Positions 46,637-56,919 of a stretch of DNA of 64,000 nucleotides are shown piece after piece. The DNA comes from Panicum virgatum (Eukaryota; Streptophyta; Magnoliopsida; Poales; Poaceae): positions 23,473,238 to 23,537,237 of the forward strand of contig NC_053149.1 in the NCBI RefSeq assembly GCF_016808335.1, in the 5' to 3' direction. The position numbers and the translations under genes are program-made. A model generated the notes under the pieces. The model was not told the DNA's origin, searched no databases, and was given only the letters and a program-made list of their open reading frames with translations. The stretch's first letter is position 1. Every line of letters starts with the position of its first letter.

Positions 46637-49600
46637 ATGGTGAACACCAGGAGCACCGGTTCCGGTTCTGGCCAGCAGCAGGGTCAGAACAACCAGGGTA
46701 CTGGGATCCCGATGCCGCCGCCTTTGACTCCGGAGCAGTACTTCCAGCTCTAGATGCAGATGATGGCTACCCTGAACAACACTGTTCAGGCTCTTCAGCA
46801 GGCTCACACTCAGCCCCCGCCTCCTCCACCGCCGCAGCCTCGCGACAGGCGTGCTGAGTTCCTGAGGGGTCACCCGCCGACGTTCTCTCACATGTCTGAC
46901 CCTCTTCAGGCCGACGACTGGCTCCGTGCAGTGGAGCGACAGCTGGACATCGCCCAGTGCGATGATCGGGAGCGAGTTCTGTACGCAGCAGGACAACTGC
47001 GAGGGGCAGCTTTGGACTGGTGGGAGTCCCACCTAGTTCACAACCGCGAGTCTCTTACTTGGCTCCAGTTCAGGGAGCGTTTCCGCAGCCACAACGTCCC
47101 CGCGGGCGTTATGAAGATGAAGCAGAAGGAGTTCCTTGCACTGAAGCAGGTAACCTTAAATATAATCATTCAGCGGTTTCTTTTGAGCTTATGCCCCTTG
47201 TTCTATCCTTATGAATCTTGAGATAACCTTCCGATATCTATCTGTCTTTGTGAATTCAGGGGACTATGTCGGTCACGGAGTATCGTGATCGCTTTCTGCA
47301 GCTCGCTCGCTACGCCCCTGCCGATGTTGCGGATGACCGCAAGAAGCAGGAGCACTTCATGGAGGGCCTTGAGGACTACCTCCAGTACGCGCTGCTCAAC
47401 ATCCGCTTCGACGACTTCAACCATCTGGTTGACAGCGCGCTCAACACTGAGCGCAAGCACCTGGAGATGGAGGACAAGAAGAGGAAGGTTGTCCCCGTTG
47501 CTTCCGGCAGCAACAGTCGTCCACGACTCCAGCAGCCTCAGCAGTACCAGCAGCAGTACTGGCCTCCTCAGCAGTACCAGCAGAGGCCACCGCAGCAGTA
47601 CCCACCTCGACAGCAGCAGGCAGGTCAGGGCCCGAGGTTACCGGCACCTCCGGCTCGTGCTCCACCAGCGCCACCAGCACCGCAGGCTCCACGTCCGGTA
47701 GCTCCTACCGGACAGCAGGCTCCAGCACCTCCTCGCGTCTGCTATCACTGTGGCCAGCTGGGGCACTACGCCAACACTTGCCCCCGGAAGGCGCAGGCGG
47801 GACAGCAGGGGCGCCCAGCTCAGCCCAGGGTGCCACTTCAGGGCAGGGTGAACCACGTGACGGCCGAGTCAGCGGCCGAGGCTCCCAACGTGGTTATTGG
47901 TACGTTCATGGTCAACTCCCATCCAGCTACAGTGCTTTTCGATACTGGTGCTACTCATTCTTTCATCACCAAGTCATATGTTGAGGAGCATAGTTTCTTT
48001 ACCACTGCATTAAGGAAGTGTCTGCTAGTCTCTTCACCGGGAGGGGAGTTGAGATCCCATATTATTTGCCCCCAAGTCAGTGTAGCCATAAGGGGGGCAA
48101 CATTCAGTGCTGATCTGAGGGTGCTAGACACCAAGGGTATCGATGTGATTCTGGGAATGGATACTCTTGCCAAGTGGGGAGTCCGTATTGATTGTGCTCA
48201 TCGGGCAGTTCACCTGACAGCATCTAATGGCCAAGAGGTGACAGTCAGTGCTTCAGAGCCTTCTGGATTTCTTCATCAGATGGAGGCTAGACCCACGGAC
48301 GGTATTCGCGTGGTGTCTGAATTCCCGGATGTCTTTCCGGATGATCTGCCAGGTATGCCGCCTGAACGCGCCATTGAGTTTTGTATTGATCTCTTGCCTG
48401 GCACAGCTCCTATTGCAAAGCGGCCCTATCGTATGGCACCTATAGAGCATGAAGAAGTTAAGAAGACTATTGATGAGTTGCTAGCCAAGGGCTATATCCG
48501 TCGCAGCTTCTCTCCTTGGGCTTTTCCATTGTTGCTGGTAGATAAGAAGGATGGCTCGAAGAGGATGTGTGTCGATTATCGGGAGCTGAATGCAGTCACT
48601 ATCAAGAACAAGCATCCACTGCCCCGTATTGAGGATCTCTTCGATCTGCTTCGAGGTGCTCGTATATTCTCGAAGATTGATCTTCGTTCGGGTTATTTTC
48701 AGCTGAGGATCCGTCCTGGGGATATTCCGAAGACGGCATTCACCTGCAAGTACGGGCTATATGAGTATACAGTCATGTCCTTCGGCTTGACTAATGCCCC
48801 GGCTTATTTCATGCATCTGATGAACATGGTCTTCATGGATTATCTGGATGTCTTCGTGGTGATTTTCATTGATGATATTCTGATCTTCTCCAAGACAGAA
48901 GAAGAGCATGAGGAGCATCTGAGACTCGTATTGCAGAGATTGAGAGAGCATCAGTTGTATGCCAAGTTCAGCAAGTGCGAGTTCTGGATTGACGAGGTTC
49001 CATTCCTCGGTCATGTTATCTCTCAGGGAGGCATTGCTGTTGACCCGAGCAAGGTGAAAGATGTGCTCGAGTGGGAGACACCGCAGACAGTAAAGGAAGT
49101 CAGGTCTTTCTTGGGCTTAGCTGGATATTATCGGAGGTTCATTGAGAATTTCTCCAAGATCGCAAAGCCTTTGACTTCTTTGCTGGAGAAGAATGTGGCT
49201 TTCGTATGGACCGATGAGCGTCAGAGGGCCTTTGATGAGCTGAAGAAAAGGTTGACTACGGCGCCAGTCCTGACTCTGCCAGATCAGACGAAGAGGTTCA
49301 CGGTGTATTGTGATGCTTCGAAGGATGGTCTTGGGTGTGTTCTGATGCAGGAGGGCAGAGTGATTGCTTATGCTTCACGGCAGTTACGTCGGCATGAGCT
49401 GAATTATCCCACCCATGATCTTGAGTTAGCCGCAGTTGTGCATGCTCTGAAGATTTGGAGGCACTACTTGTATGGGCAGCGGTGTGATATCTACACTGAT
49501 CACAAGAGCCTCAAGTACATTTTCACGCAGAATGAGTTGAACATGCGGCAGAGAAGATGGTTAGAGTTGGTCAAGGATTATGATCTGGAGATTCACTATC

Positions 49601-51204
49601 ATCCGGGCAAGGCCAACGTTGTAGCAGATGCTCTGAGCAGAAGAAGTTATGTCAACATGGCCGTGGCTTTCCAGATGCCTCCAGAGTTATGTGAGGAGTT
49701 CGAGCAGTTGAGTCTGGGCTTCTTGCATCACACTACGAGTGCAGCGTTTGAGGCAGTACCGACTCTAGAGTCAGAGATCAGGCAGCATCAGAAAGATGAT
49801 GAGAAGCTGCAGGAGATTCGTGAGTTGCTCAAGAAGGGCAAGGCTCCTCATTTCAGAGAGGATGGTCAGGGTACCTTGTGGTACAAGAATCAGATCTGTG
49901 TTCCAGATGTGAAGGATCTTCGGAAGTTGATTCTGAGTGAGGCCCATGATACAGCTTACTCTATTCATCCGGGCAGCACGAAGATGTATTATGATCTGAA
50001 GGAACGTTTCTGGTGGTATGGGATGAAGCGTTCAGTGGCAGAGTACGTGGCTATTTGTGACACCTGCCAGCGTGTCAAGGCTGAGCATCAGAGGCCAGCA
50101 GGTCTGTTACAGCCTTTGAAGATTCCAGAGTGGAAATGGGAGGAGATCACGATGGATTTCATAGTTGGATTGCCTCGTACTCAGAAAGGGTACAACTCTA
50201 TATGGGTAGTAGTAGATCGTCTGACGAAGGTTGCTCACTTCATTCCAGTGAACACTACTTACTCCGGAGCTAGACTTGCAGAGTTGTACATCTCTCGGAT
50301 TGTCTGCTTGCATGGTGTGCCCAAGAAGATTATATCTGACAGAGGGTCTCAGTTCACTTCTCGGTTCTGGAAGCAGCTCCATGATTCGTTGGATATGAAG
50401 CTGCGTTTCAGTACGGCTTATCACCCTCAGACAGATGGGCAGACAGAGAGAACCAACCAAGTGTTGGAGGATATGCTGAGAGCTTGTGCTATTCAGTACG
50501 GTACTAGTTGGGATAAGTGCCTGTCATATGCTGAGTTTTCGTATAACAACAGCTATCAGGCCAGTCTGAAGAAGTCCCCCTTTGAGGCATTGTATGGCAG
50601 AAAGTGCAGGACTCCTCTCTATTGGGATCAGATTGGTGAGAAGCAGCTCTTTGGCCCTGAGATCATAGATGATGCAGAGCAGATGGTTCAGGCTGTGCGA
50701 GAAAATCTGAGGATTGCACAGAGCAGACAGAAGAGCTATGCAGATGGCAAACGGAGAGACCTGACTTTCAGTGTCGGTGATTATGTATACCTGAAGGTGT
50801 CTCCGATGAGAGGAATCCGCAGATTCAATGTCAAAGGGAAGTTAGCACCTCGATATGTGGGGCCATTCAAGGTGCTAGAGCGGAAAGGCGAAGTTGCTTA
50901 TCGCCTGGAGTTACCTCTCAGCCTTTCGGGAGTTCATGATGTCTTCCATATATCGCAGCTGAAGAGGTGTCTGCGAGTACCCGAGGAGCAGGCACCACTG
51001 GATGGAGTGGATGTCCAGGAGGATCTGACTTATACTGAGCATCCGGTGAAGATTCTGGAGACATCAGAGAGGGTTACTCGGAACAAGCGCATCAAGATGT
51101 GCAGAGTTCAGTGGAGTCACCACAGTGAAGCTGAGGCTACTTGGGAGCGAGAAGATGAGCTAAAGAAGACATGTCCAGATTTCTTTGCTAGCCAGCCCAG
51201 CTAA
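46637..51204 (+). pseudogene. Element A gag-pol polyprotein (one in-frame stop in gag)
   Basis: Gag starts ATGGTGAACACC at 46,637. Exon 1 ends at 47,149 and exon 2 runs 47,260-51,204. Exon 1 carries a TAG at 46,751-46,753 where D and E have CAG; no other stop is present. Counting from the ATG at 47,266: knuckle [14 protein letters not shown] at ~159; protease DTGATHSF at ~226; RT with YREL near 440 and FIDDIL at ~534-539; RNase H starting near VYCDAS (Asp ~683); integrase zinc-binding His ~901 to CDTC ~931-934; catalytic Asp ~964, Asp ~1,025 and Glu ~1,061 (D,D-35-E); chromodomain-like end ~1,262-1,310. The polyprotein would package, copy and integrate the element. Apart from the stop it looks complete, and the product depends on removing the intron-like gap. 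Confidence 0.93.
47150..47259 (+). other. Putative gag intron, element A
   Basis: 110 bp, GTAACC...GTGAATTCAG, phase 0, between CTGAAGCAG and GGGACTATG. It contains a pyrimidine-rich CTATCTGTCTTTG before the acceptor and an in-frame TGA at 47,219-47,221. Without splicing, Gag would stop inside capsid. With splicing, the conserved EFLALKQ and SVTEYRDRF halves of the retrotransposon gag domain are contiguous. Confidence 0.8.
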
Positions 51205-51240
51205 ATCTCGGGGACGAGATTTCTTTAAGGGGGTAGGGTA
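51205..51240 (+). other. Element A polypurine tract
   Basis: After the pol stop come ATCTCGGGGACGAGATT and the purine tract AAGGGGGTAGGG (51,227-51,238), directly before the 3' LTR. The same motif, inverted, flanks B, C and E. Confidence 0.9.
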
Positions 51241-54200
51241 TGTATCACCCTAATTTAAATTTCAGCATTTAGCAATAAATTTAAATGGCTTCTATTTAAT
51301 TTTCTAAGGTTTATTGTGTTAGTCTTGCATTTAATCTAGTTTTTGTTTCACAAGTAATTAAAAATTTTCTTAGGTTTAACTTTGTTTATGCATTCATGCT
51401 GATGCATTGTTTTAATTGTTTGATTTCATAGGGGTTTGAATTCAAAATTTCTTTTGAATTCAAATAGTTGAGCTTGAGTGAGAAATAGAATAGAAATAGA
51501 AATAGAAAAGGAAAAACCCAAAGCAAACCCAAACCCAATTTCCCAGCCCGGCCCAGCCTCTCCCCGAGCCCACTCACGAGCGGCCCAGCCTCTCCCCACC
51601 CCGGCCCATACGCGCGCGCCAGCACCCAGCCCGCTCGCCCAGCGCAGGCCGCCCGCGCGCCACCGGCCCAACCCTCTCCCCAGTCAGCCAAGTCGCGGTG
51701 CGCTTGCACGCCCCCCCCCCTTCCGCTGACCGTGGGCCCCGCTTGCCGCGTCACCCCTCTCCCGCTGACCCATGGGACCCACGCTGTCAGCTCCGTCTTC
51801 CCCGCAGAGCCGCAACGCCCGCCCGAGATTTCCGCGACTTTCCCCGCGGGCTGCGCACGCCGAGATTCCCGGCCCTGCCCTTCTTAACCCCAGCCGCACC
51901 CCCCTGCGCCCCCATCTCACCCCGCAGCGCCGCACAACCCTAGCCGCCGCCTTGCCTCTGCTCGGAGCGGAGCAGCGCCGCGACTCCACGCCGGTGAGCC
52001 CCTGCTCCATCTCAATTCGCCACCTCCGGTGACTACGGACTTAATTGGCCCCTGGGACACCTTCGCAGGACCCGCACGGACACCTCCGGCCGATCCAGCA
52101 CCCGGAATCGCCCTGCGTCGACCCCGTTGCCACGCTCCGTCGAGCTCCGCCGCCAGGTTCACGCCGCCGACACCCGGCGCCACGCCATCCGTCCGATTCC
52201 ACGCTCGGTGAGCTTTCCCGTGCCCCTACCTTGCCTGCGCATGAGTTCTAGTCCGACTTAGACCCCGGTGCTCCCCTGTCCGCGCGAGGCGCCACTCGCC
52301 GGACTACCGCCAGGCCAGCTCACCGTGGCGAGCCATGTCCCACTGTGCCATAGCCGTGCTAGAGCCTCCAGTAGCGGCGCCATGCTCTGCGTGTGAGCCC
52401 TGCTACCGTAGCATCCCAAATAGAGTCGGTAACGTGCGCCTACGCGAACTCCGATGAACCTCGCCGCCACAGAGCCGCCCCTCTTCGCGGTGCGCACCAC
52501 TACACCCATCGCAGACCCGCACAACCCACCTGGGTGGTTTGCGCGTGCCACGGGCATGCTCCAGCGCCAAACCGCGGCCTGAATCGGCCACGGGAACGTC
52601 CGGATTGCTTCCTCCGGTGAAGCTCCGCCGCGGAGCTCTGCTCCGGCGAGCAGCGCCGCCGCTCCGCGCGCCCAAATGCCCTGAACCGCCCGATCCGAAA
52701 TTGACGCGTGAGATTAGATCCAGATCGGGATAGGTCCGGATCGTTGGATCTAGATCCGATGGTCCATATGCGAACATACCGCTTCAGCCAGGCTCTTTTG
52801 CATAAGAGACCCTGGAGTTTTCTTTAATAAACCCGCCGTCCCTGGTAGTTCAAAAACAATTAGATTTAGGTCCGGTTTTTAGCACTTAACACCCTGAGCT
52901 TCTTAAATTTCAAACCCGCCGTCCAGCACTCATTCTTTTACGCGTTAGACCCTAGAATTAATGTCTATTTATGTTTTAGTCCTCGGTTTTTGCAGAAAAC
53001 CCCCTGGAACCTTAGTTTTATTACAAATAAGCCCCTGAACCTTGTTTTTAGCCCAGATTATGCGTTTTAGCTCCGTTTTTAGCGTTCTTTATATCCACGC
53101 GATCGTTGTAACGCATAGAATTGTTCTAGAGTAGTTTTGTGCGCTGTTTTCATGTATTGTTGTACTGTTTCTTAGTTTTTGTTAGTGTTTGCTTGTATGC
53201 CTATTTTTGTGCATTGTTTTGGCCATGTGTTCGTGAGTAGACGTTGATCCATCTGAGGAGCCCCAGTACCAGTACCAGGAGCAGCCGTCTTCCGAGCACT
53301 TTGAGCAGCAGCAGGAGCAGTACGAGGAAGGCAAGTATAACATGAACATCCTATCACCTTTAATTACAATTTCATTCTGCATTTTAATACTGTATGCCTA
53401 TAAGGACATTCCTAGCCACTTCATATCCTTTATATATACCTTGGGTTGCATTTTGGTTAGTTGTGCTAGGTTGCTGTGCTACAACATATTCTGGTCCTTT
53501 TTAATTAAATTGATTAATGGATTACTTGAATTAAATTCTGAGAGTGGCACTCTGTGTGGCTTGAGTGGCTCACTTCTTGTTAAAGTTGGTTTTGTTAGAA
53601 ACATGGTTTAGGGGGCCAGCACGGTGCTTAGTGCTTGGTTGGCCACTCTCCATAAGGACCGGTTCATAGAGCGACAACCTGGGACAACAGTGCTACCACA
53701 AGACTGGAATGGGACGGTCTTGGCTTACTAATTAGGCCATTTTGGTTCGGGAGTAACTTACCGACGGGGCATGGGGGGTGGTGAGCTTCAATGGTGGCCA
53801 GGCTACGAGGCTGGTCTGTGTGTCTTGTACCCCCTCGAGGTGGTTACCATCGTTGCGGAGCCTGATTCCTTAGCGGTTACACCTTACCAACATGTCCTTT
53901 GTAACGGCCTCGTAGTGAGTCGCTAGTCATCTCACCTAAGGAAGTGTGATGAACAACTGGCGTAGCTCGCGACTTGTGGGTAAAGATGTGCAACCTCTGC
54001 AGAGTGTAAAACTGGTATACTAGCCGTGCTCACGGTTATGAGCGGCCCAGATCCTCCTTTTGATTAGTGAAGTTATATCCTTCCGACGAGGGAGGTGCTT
54101 CTCGGGGTTACCTTGGTGGCTTGGTTTCCGTTTGGTTCTCAGTAGTGACATGTTTAATCTTGATTAATTACTATATAATTGGGTTAATGGTAATTCATCA

Positions 54201-54686
54201 ACTCGTAGTAAATAGCTTTAATAAAATTTTGCCAAGATTAAAAGCTAATGCAGTTGAGTCAGCCAGCCTAGAGCCTCATAGTTTGTGTTATACTTGTTGA
54301 GTACAAGTTGTGTACTCACCCTTGCCTCATCTCTACTTTTTCCTCTTGGCTACGCTACTGCTGCTCAGTTCCTGCCTGACACGAGGGAGTTCGTTCAGCG
54401 CTACCAGGACTTCGAGGACTTCTAGGCGTTCGTCTCCCAGTCGACGTCCCTGTGGCGCCCTGCTTCAGCTTTGGAGAGCTTTATTCGTATTTTTGTACTT
54501 CGCTTCCGCTGTATCAGACATTTTTTTGTCATTAATGTAATAAATAACATTCGTATTCGCTTTATTATATCTTTTTACATGATATGTGCTATGATATACT
54601 GTTCATTCTGTTGTATATACGTGTGACTTGATCCTGGCACGTATATGATTGCTCGGTTTATGTTCTTTTATAAACCGGGTGTTACA
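51241..54686 (+). repeat. Element A 3' LTR
   Basis: 3,446 bp, beginning TGTATCACCC (TGTAACACCC in the 5' copy) and ending CCGGGTGTTACA. Nearly identical to 42,638-46,068. Confidence 0.95.
53241..54425 (+). other. LTR exon-like pair, A 3' LTR
   Basis: Segment a (53,241-53,330, 90 bp) is fully open and followed by GCAAGT. Segment b (54,369-54,425) has a one-base insertion (CCTGCCTGAC) that breaks the frame at once. It is the only copy of b that is not 56 bp. Confidence 0.4.
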
Positions 54687-54691
54687 CCTGC

Positions 54692-56919
54692 ACTTTCTGC
54701 CATACAATGCTTCGAAGGGAGACTTCTTCAGACTGGCCTGATAGCTGTTGTTATATGAGAACTTAGCATAAGACAGGCACTTATCCCAACTAGTACCGTA
54801 CTGAATGGCACAAGCTCTCAGCATATCCTCCGACACTTGGTTGGTTCTCTCTGTCTGCCCATCTCTCTGAGGGTGATAAGCCGTACTGAAACGCAGCTTC
54901 GTCTCCAACGAATCATGGAGTTGCTCCCAGAACCGAGAAGTGAACTGAGACCCTGTGTCAGATATGATCTTCTTGGGCACACCATGCAAGCATACAATCC
55001 GAGAGATGTACAACTCTGCAAGCCTAGCACCGGAGTAAGTAGTGTTCACTGGAATGAAGTGAGCAACCTTCGTCAGACGATCCACTACTACCCATATGGA
55101 GTTGTACCCCTTCTGAGTACGAGGCAATCCAACAATGAAGTCCATAGTAATTTCCTCCCATTTCCACTCTGGAATCTTCAAAGGCTGTAACAGACCTGCT
55201 GGCCTCTGATGCTCACCCTTGACACGCTGACAGGTGTCACAAATAGCCACGTACTCTGCCACTGAATGCTTCATCCCATACCACCAGAAATGTTCCTTCA
55301 GATCATAGTACATCTTCGTGCTGCCCGGATGAATAGAGTAAGCTGTATCATGGGCCTCACTCAGAATCAACTTCCGGAGATCATTCATATCTGGCACACA
55401 GATACGGTTCTTGTACCACAAGGTACCCTGATCATCCTCTCTGAAATGAGGAGCCTTGCCCTTCTTGAGCAACTCACGGATCTCCTGCAGCTTTTCATCT
55501 TCCTTCTGATGCTGCCTGATCTCTGACTCTAGAGTCGGTACTGCCTCAAACGCTGCACTGGAGGTATGATGCAAGAAACCCAGACTCAACTGCTCGAACT
55601 CCTCGCATAACTCTGGAGGCATCTGGAAAGCCACGGCCATGTTGACATAACTTCTTCTGCTCAGAGCATCTGCTACTACATTGGCCTTGCCCGGATGATA
55701 GTGAATCTCCAGGTCATAGTCCTTGACCAACTCTAACCATCTTCTCTGCCGCGTGTTCAGCTCATTCTGCGTGAAAATGTACTTGAGGCTCTTGTGATCA
55801 GTGTAGATATCACACAGATGTCCATACAAGTAATGCCTCCAAATCTTCAGAGCATGCACAACTGTGGCTAACTCAAGATCATGAGTAGGATAGTTCCGCT
55901 CATGCCGGCGTAGCTGCCGTGAAGCATAAGCTATCACTCTGCCTTCCTGCATCAGAACACACCCAAGACCATCCTTCGAAGCATCACAATATACCGTGAA
56001 CCTCTTGGTCTGGTCTGGCAGAGTCAGGACTGGCGCCATAGTCAACCTTTTCTTCAGCTCATCAAAGGCCCTCTGACGCTCATCAGTCCACACGAAAGCC
56101 ACATTTTTCTCCAGCAAAGAAGTCAAAGGCTTCGCGATCTTGGAGAAATTCTCAATGAACCTCCGATAATATCCAGCTAAGCCCAAGAATGACCTGACTT
56201 CCTTTACTGTCTGCGGTGTCTCCCACTCGAGTACATCCTTCACCTTGCTCGGATCAACAGCAATGCCTCCCTGAGAGATAACATGACCGAGGAATGGAAC
56301 CTCGTCAATCCAGAACTCGCACTTGCTGAACTTGGCATACAGTTGATGCTCCCTCAGTCTCTGCAATACGAGTCTCAGATGCTCCTCATGCTCTTCCTCT
56401 ATCTTGGAGAAGATCAGAATATCATCAATGAAAATCACCACAAAGACATCCAGATAATCCATGCAAACCATGTTCATCAGATGCATGAAGAAAGCCGGGG
56501 CATTAGTCAAGCCGAAGGACATGACCGTGTACTCATATAGCCCATACTTGCATGTGAATGCCGTCTTCGGAATATCCCCAGGACGGATCCTCAGCTGAAA
56601 ATAACCCGAACGAAGATCAATCTTCGAGAATATACGAGCACCTCGAAGCAAATCAAAGAGATCCTCAATACGGGGCAATGGATGCTTGTTCTTGATAGTG
56701 ACTGCATTCAGCTCCCGATAATCCACAGACATCCTCTTCGAGCCATCCTTCTTATCTACCAGCAATAATGGAAAAGCCCAAGGAGAGAAGCTACGATGGA
56801 TATAGCCCTTGGCTAGCAACTCATCAATAGTCTTCTTAACTTCCTCATGCTCTATAGGTGCCATACGGTAGGGCCGCTTTGCAATAGGAGCTGTGCCAGG
56901 CAAGAGATCAATACAAAAC
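54692..56919 (-). pseudogene. Element B pol, RT to integrase, cut at both ends
   Basis: The minus strand is open throughout from 56,919 ([19 protein letters not shown], just upstream of RT) through RT (FIDDIL), RNase H and integrase to the CCTGC where A is inserted. Differences in integrase are notable: the second catalytic region reads SDTGSQF where others have SDRGSQF, and [10 protein letters not shown] where others have [11 protein letters not shown] is inserted at 56,919 (presumed target AAAAC, 56,915-56,919). The gag-protease part should continue beyond the window from AAAACTCAATGG. Confidence 0.9.

Larger units (their letters stand above)
42638..54686 (+). mobile_element. Element A: complete, young chromovirus (Tekay/Del type)
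   Basis: 12,049 bp with both LTRs, PBS, gag-pol with intron-like gap, and PPT, flanked by the target duplication CCTGC (42,633-42,637 and 54,687-54,691). Removing it rejoins B pol at a position confirmed by the uninterrupted copy in E (25,797-25,830). LTR differences noted by eye number about thirty over 3.4 kb, plus a 12-bp indel, roughly 1%. The chromodomain fits insertion into existing heterochromatic repeats. It is the best-preserved element in the window. Confidence 0.97.

Noticed and set aside
54603..54691. Pol frame of B appears to extend past the integrase into an unrelated tail; likewise at 56,920-56,957 and at 38,427-38,510 for D.
   Set aside because: These tails are translations of inserted LTR ends, not fusions with a new domain.
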